From Acinetobacter bohemicus ANC 3994 (GTDB taxonomy: Bacteria; Pseudomonadota; Gammaproteobacteria; Pseudomonadales; Moraxellaceae): a stretch of 64,000 bases of DNA. The stretch is taken from positions 424,191 through 488,190 of the forward strand of contig NZ_KB849176.1 in assembly GCF_000367925.1 (NCBI RefSeq), in the 5' to 3' direction. The notes beneath the pieces are model-generated. The model worked only from the letters and a program-made list of their open reading frames with translations. It was not told where the DNA came from and made no database searches. This document shows, piece after piece, positions 35,613 through 44,706 of this stretch (its first letter is position 1; every line of letters begins with the position of its first letter). The position numbers and the translations under genes are program-made.

Positions 35613-36320
35613 TTACCATGCTTTAGACCAATACGATTGAAATGTCGAAGCAGACCATTGTCCTTTCTCTAATGCACGTTGAAAGGCTGGTCTGCTTTGG
35701 ATTTGTAATAAATAACGCTGGATATGCGCTAAGGATTCAAACGCAGGGTTGGATTGCGTGCAAGCCAACAAGGGAAACCATAATAAAAGATCTGCAATAG
35801 TAAACTGCTGACCTGCGACATAGCGGTGGTGTTTTAGATGTTGATCCATCATTTGCAAGTGTTGATTCAAGGTATGATTTAAATAGCCGTGATCAAATCC
35901 CAATTTTAGACATTGACTGACAAAACGTATGGCCCAAGGTGTTCTTGCCACAATAGCCGCAAAAATTTGTTTGAGGGCTAAATCGGGCATCAATGTCGCT
36001 TCAGCAAAATTTTTCCAATAATAAAAATGCTGTATTTCTTGATGGCTAAGCTTAGCTATGCCTAATTCATTGAATAAATAGCTTAGGTAGTCTGCAATTG
36101 CGGCTGTTTCAGCAAGGGTAATGACATCTGAACCCTCATTTTCACAAATTTGCACCGTTGGAAATTTGGCAAGTCGGTGAGGGTGTCTAATCTGATCTAA
36201 GCTTTGATCAGATGGATTGTTATCGCAAAAAACCAATTCATAATCGAGTTTTAATTCTTCTAATAACCAAAGGATGCGTTGTGAACGTGAATTGGTTTTA
36301 TGAAATAGACGAATGTGCAT
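35613..36320 (-). CDS. Glutathione S-transferase family protein
   Basis: The 235-aa protein has an N-terminal thioredoxin-like domain (RLFHKTNSRSQRILWLLEEL, KFPTVQICENEG, ITLAETAAIADYLSYLF with the conserved E-[ST] glutathione contact) and a helical C-domain with the N-capping box FTIADLLLWFPLL. The likely catalytic Ser/Thr lies in NSRSQRI. Substrates are unknown. Confidence 0.92.
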   Translation of the reverse strand: MHIRLFHKTNSRSQRILWLLEELKLDYELVFCDNNPSDQSLDQIRHPHRLAKFPTVQICENEGSDVITLAETAAIADYLSYLFNELGIAKLSHQEIQHFYYWKNFAEATLMPDLALKQIFAAIVARTPWAIRFVSQCLKLGFDHGYLNHTLNQHLQMMDQHLKHHRYVAGQQFTIADLLLWFPLLACTQSNPAFESLAHIQRYLLQIQSRPAFQRALEKGQWSASTFQSYWSKAW

Positions 36321-36395
36321 GAAGTCATAATTTATTGTTTTGTTGAATTTGAGTATAAAACAGAATGTGATTTTGAAGATGATGATGCTGAAAAT

Positions 36396-36429
36396 AAAAA
36401 AGCCCGATTAATAATAATCAGGCTTTTTT
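36396..36429 (-). terminator. Terminator of the tRNA-Glu tandem
   Basis: AAAAAAGCCcGATTA and TAATCaGGCTTTTTT form a stem with one C/A mismatch and an ATAA loop, 24 nt after the first tRNA-Glu 3' end on the minus strand. A T-rich side is present on both strands, so it may also stop transcripts from the left. Confidence 0.9.
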
Positions 36430-36452
36430 ATGAGATTTTTCAATCTCGAATG

Positions 36453-36528
36453 TGGCGACCCTACGGGGATTCGAACCCCGGTTACCGCCGTGAAAGGGCG
36501 ATGTCCTAGGCCTCTAGACGATAGGGTC
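36453..36528 (-). tRNA. tRNA-Glu(UUC)
   Basis: 76 nt including encoded CCA. The minus strand begins GACCCTATCGTCTAGAGG; the anticodon loop is CCTTTCACG within stem GCC/GGC with anticodon TTC; the T arm is CGGGGTTCGAATCCCCG. Identical to the copy 42 nt upstream. Confidence 0.98.
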
Positions 36529-36570
36529 AATAGGTGAGGCATACTTCTGAAAACTAAACCATAAATTAAA

Positions 36571-36646
36571 TGGCGACCCTACGGGGATTCGAACCCCGGT
36601 TACCGCCGTGAAAGGGCGATGTCCTAGGCCTCTAGACGATAGGGTC
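36571..36646 (-). tRNA. tRNA-Glu(UUC)
   Basis: Identical 76-nt copy; first of the tandem on the minus strand, preceded by a consensus-like promoter. Confidence 0.98.
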
Positions 36647-36663
36647 GTTTCAGAGGTGGGCGT

Positions 36664-36692
36664 ATAATAGGGTGGATATGAAAAGCTGTCAA
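36664..36692 (-). promoter_or_regulatory. Sigma70 promoter of the tRNA-Glu tandem
   Basis: On the minus strand TTGACA (36692-36687), a 17-nt spacer, then TATTAT (36669-36664), about 18 nt before the tRNA start. Confidence 0.85.
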
Positions 36693-36773
36693 ACCTTTTT
36701 CGAGGATAATCTTTAAAAATACAATCAAGTGAATAAAAATAAAACAAATTCGTGAAATATACTTTGAATTGGT

Positions 36774-37667
36774 TTAATTTTTGAGCTTTAAGGCATCCAC
36801 AATGCTTTTGATGACCGCTGGGTGTTGTAAATAACCGGTAATTTTATGTGGGCTACTCACAAGTGTGGTGATTGCTTGATTAATAATCGGTGGTTCGAAG
36901 TCGAAAGGCGCTTCGCATAAAGGGAAAGCAGTTAAGAAATCATCGGGTGAGTAAAAATTAAACCAATCACCATGCAACTGGGGTGGGCGGGAAATCGGTA
37001 AGTTGAGTTTTTCTTGAACCACTTTAAATGCCAGTGGTGAACCGAGTGTAATAAAACGATGAATCCTAAAATTGGTAAATTGATGCAATAGGTTATAAGC
37101 AATGACTGTGCCTAATGAATGAGCCACAATAATATGATCTTTAGTCGGATGGATGTGAGACATAATTCTTTGGTGGACTTCATGCATAAAGTCAGGGTTG
37201 GACAGGTACAAATAGGTTTCGACTAAAAATTTATGAATCAGTGTTTCGTGTAGTTTGGGGTAGTGATTAAGGAACATGCTTAATTCTTTGAAAGCATGGT
37301 CTTTGGTTAACGCTGAAATAACTGATAAATGCTGAGTAAGCGACTCAGATTGTTCAGGATTGAAACAGGGTAAGGGCGTGACACAGGGCCTATGTTCTTG
37401 AACAATAGAGGTGTTATGCCAGAGGTGAAAGGGAAGGTGTAAATTCAAAAGTGATTTAGGGAGCAGTGTGGCTAAATCTAAAATGTTATAGAGCTGATGT
37501 TTGGTTAGTAAATCACCATAAAAGGGGAGTTTAATATCCAGTGATTTAAGCTCGATATTTTGCTCTGCATGAGTCAAGCCCGTTTTAAACACATTTAACC
37601 AATGTTGTTTTAAAGCATTTTCATCATAATTTTGTTGATTCATGCCGTGAATAAAAATAATTTTCAT
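36774..37667 (-). CDS. Alpha/beta hydrolase, lipase-like
   Basis: The 297-aa protein begins with the oxyanion strand MKIIFIHGMNQQNYDENALK and has the nucleophile elbow IIVAHSLGTVIAYNLL (Ser in AHSLG), a probable acid in FYSPDDFLTAFP and the His in SSPHKITGYLQHP. The layout resembles PGAP1/serine-esterase-like proteins without signal peptide. The substrate is unknown. It is flanked by the tRNA-Glu tandem and a terminator, so it is monocistronic. Confidence 0.82.
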   Translation of the reverse strand: MKIIFIHGMNQQNYDENALKQHWLNVFKTGLTHAEQNIELKSLDIKLPFYGDLLTKHQLYNILDLATLLPKSLLNLHLPFHLWHNTSIVQEHRPCVTPLPCFNPEQSESLTQHLSVISALTKDHAFKELSMFLNHYPKLHETLIHKFLVETYLYLSNPDFMHEVHQRIMSHIHPTKDHIIVAHSLGTVIAYNLLHQFTNFRIHRFITLGSPLAFKVVQEKLNLPISRPPQLHGDWFNFYSPDDFLTAFPLCEAPFDFEPPIINQAITTLVSSPHKITGYLQHPAVIKSIVDALKLKN

Positions 37668-37714
37668 ACAGGGTCAGATTTTTTATAGAGGACATTGTCT
37701 GTATTTAGCTTAAA

Positions 37715-37743
37715 AAAAAGAGCGGTACTTGACCACTCTTTTT
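37715..37743 (-). terminator. Terminator of the amino-acid permease gene
   Basis: AAAAAGAGcGGT and ACCaCTCTTTTT pair with one C/A mismatch and an ACTTG loop, 5 nt beyond the permease stop. Confidence 0.85.
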
Positions 37744-37748
37744 ATGTG

Positions 37749-39167
37749 TTAGTTTTGCTTTCGATAAAAAATATAATAACTGAGATAACAACCAGCAATA
37801 AACATTAGGCAGCCAATAAAGCCCGGCAACATTTCTGGGTCGGTCGCCATACTAATACCGGTAATAAAACAGAATACAAAACCAAGAATCGGTACGATTG
37901 GGAAGAGTGGTGCAGCAAAGCCCAATTCTTTCGCTGTATGACCATCTTTATACCACTGACGACGGAAATTGAATTGGCTTAAGCAAATGCTCATCCATAC
38001 AATTACCATGGTAAATGCGGCTATTCCGAGTAAATTTTTGAAAATTGTTTCAGGTGCAAATTGTTCTGATAATAAGCCTGGCAGTGCACCAAACATAGTG
38101 ACAATAATGGCAATAAATGGAATGCCACGATGATTTACTTTGGAAAACACAGCCGGTAATTGTTTTTTATCAGATAAAGACCACATCATGCGCGAAGCAG
38201 CATATAAGCCCGAATTCGCCGCAGATAACAGCGCGGTAATAATCACAAAGCGAATAATATCTTCTGAATAGGGAATACCAATATAGGTAAACACGGTCAC
38301 GAATGGACTACTACTGACCCCTTCAGCATTTAAGCCTGCCATTTGATGTGGCAAGAGTGCGCTAATGACGACAATTGTCCCGACAAAGAAGATTAAAAGA
38401 CGCCAAATAGCGGCATTAATGGCTTTGGGTACATTCTTCGCTGGGTCTTGTGTTTCGCCTGCTGCAACACCAATCAATTCTGTCCCTGAAAAGGCAAAAT
38501 TCACAATCAGCATGGTGGCAAAAATAGGGAATAAACCTTGAGGGAACCAACCTTGAGCCGTTAGGTTGCTAAATAAAGGTGCAGATGAGTGGCCTTGGAA
38601 AGAAAGTATGCCAAAGACTGCCAAAAGACCTAAAATAATGAAGACAATCACCGTCACAACTTTGACTAAAGACAGCCAAAATTCAGATTCAGCAAACAGT
38701 TTGGTTGAACTCATATTTAGTCCAAAAACAATTGCGGCAAAGGCAATTGTCCAAATCCAGACCGAAATTTGAGGAAACCATTCCTGCATCAGTAGTGCTG
38801 CGGCGGTAAATTCAGTTCCGAGGGTGGCCGTCCATGTGAGCCAATACAGCCAAGTAATGGTATAGCCCGTACCTGGACCAATAAATTTTTGTGCATAGCT
38901 ACCAAAAGAACCCGACTCAGGCATATGTACCGCAAGCTCGCCTAGGCAAAGCATTACAGCGTAGGCAATTAAACCACCTAAAAGATAGGAAAAAATGGCA
39001 CCTACAGGCCCCGTTTGTGCAATGACTTCACCCGAACCTAAAAATAACCCTGTCCCGATTGCGCCACCAAGCGAAATCATGACTAGGTGTCGAGTACTCA
39101 TAGCGCGTTTTAATGGCGCAGAATTGCTCTGATGCGAAGCATCATTCGGAGTATGAGATGGCTGCAT
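37749..39167 (-). CDS. Amino-acid permease, APC superfamily
   Basis: The 472-aa transporter has 12 predicted helices and the AAT-family signature: HLVMISLGGAIGTGLFLGSG at helix 1, GELAVHMPESGSFGSYAQKF, FSGTELIGVAAGETQDPAKN in helix 6. It is an amino acid/proton symporter; relatives include LysP, AnsP, GabP and MmuP, and I cannot choose the substrate. The upstream sequence is pyrimidine-rich and lacks a clear Shine-Dalgarno at ATG 39167. Confidence 0.9.
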   Translation of the reverse strand: MQPSHTPNDASHQSNSAPLKRAMSTRHLVMISLGGAIGTGLFLGSGEVIAQTGPVGAIFSYLLGGLIAYAVMLCLGELAVHMPESGSFGSYAQKFIGPGTGYTITWLYWLTWTATLGTEFTAAALLMQEWFPQISVWIWTIAFAAIVFGLNMSSTKLFAESEFWLSLVKVVTVIVFIILGLLAVFGILSFQGHSSAPLFSNLTAQGWFPQGLFPIFATMLIVNFAFSGTELIGVAAGETQDPAKNVPKAINAAIWRLLIFFVGTIVVISALLPHQMAGLNAEGVSSSPFVTVFTYIGIPYSEDIIRFVIITALLSAANSGLYAASRMMWSLSDKKQLPAVFSKVNHRGIPFIAIIVTMFGALPGLLSEQFAPETIFKNLLGIAAFTMVIVWMSICLSQFNFRRQWYKDGHTAKELGFAAPLFPIVPILGFVFCFITGISMATDPEMLPGFIGCLMFIAGCYLSYYIFYRKQN

Positions 39168-39277
39168 AAGAGAAAAGGAAAGATATAGATGAAGCGAGCT
39201 ATTGTAGTGAAAAACTACAAATCTGCAATGGAATAATGATGAATGTTGGAGCTTGAATGATCGTATAGCACGATATA

Positions 39278-39353
39278 TGGCGACCCTACGGGGATTCGAA
39301 CCCCGGTTACCGCCGTGAAAGGGCGATGTCCTAGGCCTCTAGACGATAGGGTC
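39278..39353 (-). tRNA. tRNA-Glu(UUC)
   Basis: 76 nt with CCA, identical to the tandem copies at 36453 and 36571. It has its own promoter and sits between the permease and the fourth copy. Confidence 0.98.
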
Positions 39354-39370
39354 GTAAGGAGGTGATGGGT

Positions 39371-39399
39371 ATAGTATGGATTTTTGATCAGGCTGTCAA
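39371..39399 (-). promoter_or_regulatory. Sigma70 promoter of third tRNA-Glu
   Basis: Minus-strand TTGACA (39399-39394), 17-nt spacer, TACTAT (39376-39371), about 17 nt before the tRNA. The sequence GGTTTGACAG around the -35 is the same as for the tandem. Confidence 0.85.
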
Positions 39400-39757
39400 A
39401 CCTGTAATGGCATTATTTATAGAATATTGAATTGATTGCATAAAAAATAACAAATTCAAAATAAAAAAACGCAGTTTTAAATAGCCTTTTATCGATGGAT
39501 TAATTAATGGCTCATTTTATGGTGATATATGCAGTTGAACTTAAAATGTAGGGAACTACAAAATTAAGTGGGGGTAAGCAAATTTTAGGGTAACGGTAAG
39601 GCAAACAAAAAATTATTATTAGGTGTCATGAATTAAAAAACAGACATAAGAATTATGTTTAATGAAAGTAATAAATAACAATGAGGGAGTTTAAAATAAA
39701 ATTAGGTCTAGAAATATAGAGCAATTTTTAGAAATTGAATAAAGCAGAAAGAATAGA
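39400..39757. other. A+T-rich spacer between tRNA-Glu copies
   Basis: The interval between the third and fourth tRNA-Glu shows no credible reading frame, repeat or terminator; it is very A+T-rich with many short A runs. Confidence 0.5.
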
Positions 39758-39833
39758 TGGCGTCCCTACGGGGATTCGAACCCCGGTTACCGCCGTGAAA
39801 GGGCGATGTCCTAGGCCTCTAGACGATAGGGAC
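39758..39833 (-). tRNA. tRNA-Glu(UUC), acceptor-stem variant
   Basis: 76 nt with CCA. It matches the other three except that the acceptor stem is GTCCCTA/TAGGGAC instead of GACCCTA/TAGGGTC: the second base pair is flipped from A-T to T-A on both sides, so pairing is kept. The anticodon is TTC. Confidence 0.98.
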
Positions 39834-39850
39834 GTTTAGAAGATGGCGGT

Positions 39851-39879
39851 ATCTTATTGATCCGCCACCAAAGTGTCAA
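39851..39879 (-). promoter_or_regulatory. Sigma70 promoter of fourth tRNA-Glu
   Basis: Minus-strand TTGACA (39879-39874), 17-nt spacer, TAAGAT (39856-39851). The element lies almost entirely inside the last codons of rnt, so the tRNA promoter overlaps coding sequence. Confidence 0.75.
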
Positions 39880-40513
39880 GTAGGTAAGGTGCGAGTTTGT
39901 TCAAAATATAACAGAACAGTTCCGCAGTCTTTTGAGTATCGTATAAAGCAGAGTGTGCTTCTTTACCATCGAACTCAATTCCAGCTTGAATACACGATTT
40001 TGCCAGTACCGTTTGACCAAACATCACAGCACTTAAAGTCACTGTATCGAATACAGAAAAACTGTGGAATGGATTTTGATTTTTAGTGCCAGTACGCGCA
40101 ATAGCCGCTTGCACAAAACCTAAATCAAAATGGGCATTGTGTCCAACCAATACCGCATGGGTACAGTTTTGCTGACGACGTACTTCATTTACAGCTTTAA
40201 AAATGCGCTTTAATGCGGACTTTTCATCTTCAGCCATGGCTATACGCATTGGATTAGACGGATCAATACCAATAAAATCTAAGGAGCGACGGTCTAAGTT
40301 GGCCCCTTGAAAAGGGTTAATATGTGCATGGTAAGCTTCACCTGGCACAAACTGACCGGCTTCATTATAAATGATCGGGATTGCTGCAATTTCCAATAAG
40401 GCATCGGTCTGTGAGTTAAAACCTGCTGTTTCGACATCCACAACAACAGGTAAAAATCCACGGAAACGCTGACCAATTATTGGTTGGGTTTCATCTGTCA
40501 CACTTTTCTCCAT
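39854..40513 (-). CDS. rnt: Ribonuclease T
   Basis: The 219-aa DEDD exonuclease trims 3' ends of tRNA and other stable RNAs. The motifs are VVVDVETAGF (ExoI), LVGHNAHFDLGF (ExoII) and GKEAHSALYDTQKTAELF (ExoIII with catalytic His). It starts inside the 3' end of pyrC (16-nt overlap) and precedes a tRNA-Glu gene. Confidence 0.96.
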   Translation of the reverse strand: MEKSVTDETQPIIGQRFRGFLPVVVDVETAGFNSQTDALLEIAAIPIIYNEAGQFVPGEAYHAHINPFQGANLDRRSLDFIGIDPSNPMRIAMAEDEKSALKRIFKAVNEVRRQQNCTHAVLVGHNAHFDLGFVQAAIARTGTKNQNPFHSFSVFDTVTLSAVMFGQTVLAKSCIQAGIEFDGKEAHSALYDTQKTAELFCYILNKLAPYLLDTLVADQ

Positions 40514-41538
40514 TGAATGGTTTTACCCGCATACAGAGGGATAATTTGTTCACCATCCAAGTAGTCTAAACTTGTCGGAATAATTTGATCTTCTTTGACC
40601 AAGGTAATGGTGCTGGTATTACGTGGAAGACCATAGAAGTCAGCACCAAAGTGGCTGGCAAAACCTTCTAGGCGATCAATTTTACCAACTTGGTCAAAAG
40701 CTTGAGCATATAATTCAATTGCGGTCGGTGCACTATAACAACCTGCACAACCACATGCATTTTCTTTGGCATTTTTTGAATGAGGCGCACTGTCTGTGCC
40801 TAAGAAAAACTTAGGATTCGAGCTGGTTGCAACTTCAAGTAACGTTTGCTGATGGGTTTGACGTTTTAAAATAGGCAAACAATAGAAATGCGGTTTTATA
40901 CCACCAACCAACATATCATTGCGATTAAACAATAAATGTTGTGGCGTAATTGTAGCAGCTACATTGCGGTCTTGCTCAAGTACAAAATGTGCAGCTTCAC
41001 TGGTGGTGATATGTTCAAGAACCAATTTTAGCTTCGGAAATTGTTTGAGTAATGGCGCTAAGACTTCATCTATAAAGCGTTTTTCACGATCAAAAATATC
41101 AACATGATTGTGAGTGACTTCGCCATGTAGCAGTAAAGGTACTTGATGTTCTTCAAGTTGTTCAATCACAGCATAAACTTTACGAATGTCGCTGACACCG
41201 TTGTCTGAGTTTGTGGTTGCACCCGCAGGATATAGCTTGATGGCATTCACATGCTCAGATTCTTTAATTTTTTTGACTTCACTTGGCGCAGTGTGGTCAG
41301 TAAAGTAAAGCACCATACGCGGGTCAAAGGCGATGCCTTCTGGTACATGCGCCATAATGCGTTCACGATACGCAATCGCTTCTTCAACTGTTTTTACAGG
41401 AGGAACAGTATTTGGCATACAGATTGCGCGAGCAAACTGCCGAGCTAAATCAGGAACCGTGCGTTGTAATGAGAGACCATCGCGAAGGTGAGCGTGCCAA
41501 TCATCTGGCTGGAGAAGAGTGATCGTATTCAAGGTCAT
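40498..41538 (-). CDS. pyrC: Dihydroorotase
   Basis: The 346-aa zinc enzyme closes the dihydroorotate ring in pyrimidine synthesis. Metal-binding HxH is in LLQPDDWHAHLRDGLSL, the carbamylated-Lys region in VNAIKLYPAGATTNSD, and the catalytic Asp in FFLGTDSAPHSK. ATG 41538 matches the family start; the longer reading to 41634 adds a hydrophobic stretch not found in PyrC. Coupled with rnt. Confidence 0.96.
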   Translation of the reverse strand: MTLNTITLLQPDDWHAHLRDGLSLQRTVPDLARQFARAICMPNTVPPVKTVEEAIAYRERIMAHVPEGIAFDPRMVLYFTDHTAPSEVKKIKESEHVNAIKLYPAGATTNSDNGVSDIRKVYAVIEQLEEHQVPLLLHGEVTHNHVDIFDREKRFIDEVLAPLLKQFPKLKLVLEHITTSEAAHFVLEQDRNVAATITPQHLLFNRNDMLVGGIKPHFYCLPILKRQTHQQTLLEVATSSNPKFFLGTDSAPHSKNAKENACGCAGCYSAPTAIELYAQAFDQVGKIDRLEGFASHFGADFYGLPRNTSTITLVKEDQIIPTSLDYLDGEQIIPLYAGKTIQWRKV

Positions 41539-41683
41539 TTCAATCAAAGAAATAAAACAAATGATAATCCATAAAGTGTGAAAATGGTAACGGGAATTAA
41601 AGACAAATGGTGAGATATATATAATTATAAACAATAAAATTATGTTATTTTAAGTAACTAAAAAAATTACATAATGCCTAGCA

Positions 41684-42943
41684 ATGGAATATAAGTATAA
41701 TCTGGCGAAATTACAGTACGATAAAGAAAAAATAGAAGAACTGATTACGCGGCAAAGTCGTCGTGTAGGTCAAGTTTTTCCCAAAAAAATGGAACAAGAG
41801 TTTTGGTCAAAAAACTTAGAACGTGCTCGAAAACATGTGGAAAAATATGTTTGGGGTGGTGTTTTAGCCTATTTTATTTTCACCGTTGTCATGGTGCCCA
41901 GTGATTATTGGATTATTGATCAGCAATATTTTGTGCATGATTTTGTGCAATCTATGTTTGGGTTACTAAATGGTGCGCTCTGTTTGTTGGCGTTATTCTT
42001 TTTTGCTTCTTTTCCTAAAGCACGTCCATATTTCTCTCTTGCTTCCATGGTTATTATGTTTTGGGCAATTGTTTCAACCACATGGTTAACTGTTACAGTT
42101 GAAACTGTTGCGTTACAGCATCAAGCTATGGCGATCGTCTGTATTATTTATATATTGGCTTATATTCTGACTGGGGTAAAACCCTTTTATATGCTGGTAA
42201 CAGGTTTATCCGCAGCAACAGTCACCGTTTTTGTCTTTGTGGGACTAAATGTTGATTTTGATGCGATGGTCTTGGCACGTATTCTATTTGGGAGCTGTAT
42301 GCTCGGCTATGTGATTAGCCATATGATTTTTGCACGTGAGCGGATGATTTATTTATATTCAATGCGTGCCAAAGTCAGTGAAAAAATTCACCGTATTTAT
42401 AATTCAGAATTACTTCACTTAAGTCAGCATGATGAGCTGACTAAGATTTCAAATCGTCGAACTTTTGATGAAATGATGGATGTATTTTACGAACAATCCC
42501 GTCGTGATCAAACGCCTTTGTCTGTTTTGTTTATTGATGTCGATTTTTTTAAAAAATATAATGATTTTTATGGTCATCAAAAAGGGGATGATGTTATTTC
42601 TTCGATTGCCAAATCAGTTAAAAATGCCATACGACATATGGATTTTGTTGCGCGATATGGTGGCGAGGAATTTGTGGTGTTATTGCCTGAAACCGACGCG
42701 CATGGGGCTTATGCTGTAGCATCAAATATATATAAAGCCATTGATCGTTTGGAAATTCCGCATATCAAATCTTTAGTTTCAAATCATATTACGATTAGTT
42801 TAGGGGTTACGGTGTATCGGGGTGAAATAGAGTTAGGCAAAGAAGAACTACTCAGCATTGCAGATCAGGCTCTATATCGAGCGAAGGAACTTGGGCGAAA
42901 TCAAATTTATTATCAATCTATTCGTACAACACAAGTCGCTTAA
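41684..42943 (+). CDS. Membrane-anchored diguanylate cyclase (GGDEF)
   Basis: The 419-aa protein has an N-terminal cytoplasmic helix, about six membrane helices (residues 55-225; e.g. GGVLAYFIFTVVMVPSDYWI, LFFFASFPKARPYFSLASMV) and a C-terminal GGDEF domain from about 245: HDELTKISNRRTFDEMM, FIDVDFFKKYNDFYGHQKGD and the catalytic RYGGEEFVVLLPE. An RHMD I-site stands five residues before GGEEF, so product inhibition by c-di-GMP is expected. There is no EAL domain. The sensed signal is unknown. Promoter region is A+T-rich and divergent from pyrC. Confidence 0.93.
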   Translation: MEYKYNLAKLQYDKEKIEELITRQSRRVGQVFPKKMEQEFWSKNLERARKHVEKYVWGGVLAYFIFTVVMVPSDYWIIDQQYFVHDFVQSMFGLLNGALCLLALFFFASFPKARPYFSLASMVIMFWAIVSTTWLTVTVETVALQHQAMAIVCIIYILAYILTGVKPFYMLVTGLSAATVTVFVFVGLNVDFDAMVLARILFGSCMLGYVISHMIFARERMIYLYSMRAKVSEKIHRIYNSELLHLSQHDELTKISNRRTFDEMMDVFYEQSRRDQTPLSVLFIDVDFFKKYNDFYGHQKGDDVISSIAKSVKNAIRHMDFVARYGGEEFVVLLPETDAHGAYAVASNIYKAIDRLEIPHIKSLVSNHITISLGVTVYRGEIELGKEELLSIADQALYRAKELGRNQIYYQSIRTTQVA

Positions 42944-43116
42944 AATTTTAAATTAGCCTTTAGAGTGAGATATAAAAAACTTCCTAATGAGGTAATGCTA
43001 TTCAGTTAAGGGTTTTAGAAATAAAGTCCTTAGTTTTTAGTTATTCATGACAGAGTCTTATGTTTTTTAAATCAAATATTTGGAGCTCATCTATTACTTT
43101 GGATAAGCCCAAATGA

Positions 43117-43167
43117 GAAGCAGAGCTTCGCAAGAAAGGCATCTTGCGGCGCAGTGCGCCTCACCGC
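43117..43167. repeat. Three adjacent small hairpins in the dgc-argG gap
   Basis: GAAGC/GCTTC (117-129), CGCAAGA/TCTTGCG (129-148) and GGCGCA/TGCGCC (148-160) follow one another with minimal loops, within a short G+C-rich island in an A+T-rich 419-nt gap (42944-43362). It could be a REP-like dispersed element or a structured RNA; no gene was found around it. The rest of the gap holds only the argG terminator. Confidence 0.5.
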
Positions 43168-43294
43168 AAAACTCGCCAAATCCCTTTTATTGATTAATAA
43201 ATCGCAGAAACCGTACTTTTTTAAATAGTTTTGCCTCGAACAGTTGCGGATGACGTTTCCGCGTATCGAATAACATTATAAATTTAAAAAATAA

Positions 43295-43326
43295 AATGCC
43301 AGTCAATTTTTTAACTGACTGGCATT
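43295..43326 (-). terminator. Terminator of argG
   Basis: Perfect 11-bp stem AATGCCAGTCA / TGACTGGCATT with a 10-nt loop, followed on the minus strand by TTATTTTTTAAA. Confidence 0.88.
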
Positions 43327-43362
43327 AGCCTCATAAGGCGGTTTTTTTGACTTTAAACAAAC

Positions 43363-44706
43363 TTATTTGTTTTTGTCTTTTAATTGTGGAACTGCTGAAC
43401 CCGTACCTACTGCAAGTAAGCCAGTGTTGGTATAAATACTTAATTTAGCACGTGTATCTGTGATATCTAAATTACGCATGGTGAGTTGACCAATACGATC
43501 CATAGGAGAGAACATTGAATCGCCTTTCTCCATGGTTAAACGCTCAGCTTCATAAGTGAGGTTTTCAGATTCAGTGTTCATAATGGTGTAGTCATTACCA
43601 CGACGCAGTTCTAAAGTCACAGTACCAGTAATGGCTTTAGCAACCCAACGCTGTGCAGTTTCACGCAGCATAAGCGCTTGAGAGTCGAACCAACGACCTT
43701 GGTACAATAAACGACCTAAACGTAAACCGTTGATGCGGTATTGTTCAATGGTATCTTCGTTATGAATACCTGTCACTAGACGTTCATAAGCGATATGAAG
43801 TAGAGCCATACCCGGTGCTTCGTAAATACCACGAGATTTCGCTTCAATAATACGGTTTTCAATTTGGTCAGACATACCTAGACCATGACGACCACCGATA
43901 CGGTTCGCTTCAAGAATCAACTCAACTGGATCTTCGATACGTTGGCCATTTAAAGCAACAGGCATACCTTCTTCGAAAGTCACTGTGACTTCTTCAGCTT
44001 TAACCTCTACGTCATCTTTCCAAAAAGCAACGCCCATAATTGGGTCAACGATTTTGATCCCAGCATTGAGGTATTCAAGATCTTTTGCTTCGTGAGTTGC
44101 ACCCAACATATTTGAGTCAGTTGAGTAAGCTTTCTCTTTCGACATTTTGTAATCAAAACCATTGTCAATTAAGAATTGTGACATTTCGGCACGGCCGCCT
44201 AACTCATCAATAAACGTCTGGTCTAACCATGGTTTATAGATTTTAAGCGCAGGGTTAGTCAACAAACCATAACGGTAAAAACGTTCAATGTCGTTACCTT
44301 TATAAGTTGAACCATCACCCCAAATGTTGACATCATCTTCTTTCATTGCGGTAACAAGCATAGTACCTGTCACTGCACGACCAAGAGGTGTTGTATTGAA
44401 GTAAGGAACACCACCGGTACTGATATGGAATGCGCCACACTGAATTGCAGCAATACCTTCAAGCGCAAGCTGTAAACGGCAGTCAACTAAACGTGCTTTT
44501 ACTGCGCCATAAGCTTCAGCTTTCTTTGGAATCGCATCATAGTCATCTTCATCTGGCTGACCTAAATTTGCGGTATACGCATAAGGTTCAGCACCTTTTT
44601 GTTTCATCCACAATAGAGCAGCTGAAGTATCAAGGCCACCAGAGAAGGCAATCCCAACTTTTTTACCTACTGGTACATTCTGCAAGATCGTTGCATTATC
44701 AGTCAT
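43363..44706 (-). CDS. argG: Argininosuccinate synthase
   Basis: The 447-aa enzyme joins citrulline and aspartate at the expense of ATP in arginine synthesis. It is the long E. coli-type form: P-loop GIAFSGGLDTSAALLWM, FHISTGGVPYFNTTPLGRAV, WGDGSTYKGNDIERFYRYG and KAYSTDSNMLGATHEAKDLE. Monocistronic, with a terminator downstream. Confidence 0.97.
   Translation of the reverse strand: MTDNATILQNVPVGKKVGIAFSGGLDTSAALLWMKQKGAEPYAYTANLGQPDEDDYDAIPKKAEAYGAVKARLVDCRLQLALEGIAAIQCGAFHISTGGVPYFNTTPLGRAVTGTMLVTAMKEDDVNIWGDGSTYKGNDIERFYRYGLLTNPALKIYKPWLDQTFIDELGGRAEMSQFLIDNGFDYKMSKEKAYSTDSNMLGATHEAKDLEYLNAGIKIVDPIMGVAFWKDDVEVKAEEVTVTFEEGMPVALNGQRIEDPVELILEANRIGGRHGLGMSDQIENRIIEAKSRGIYEAPGMALLHIAYERLVTGIHNEDTIEQYRINGLRLGRLLYQGRWFDSQALMLRETAQRWVAKAITGTVTLELRRGNDYTIMNTESENLTYEAERLTMEKGDSMFSPMDRIGQLTMRNLDITDTRAKLSIYTNTGLLAVGTGSAVPQLKDKNK

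Noticed and set aside
36315..36747. Small frames across the tRNA-Glu tandem
   Set aside because: They translate tRNA sequence (e.g. GDSNPGYRRE) and are not genes.
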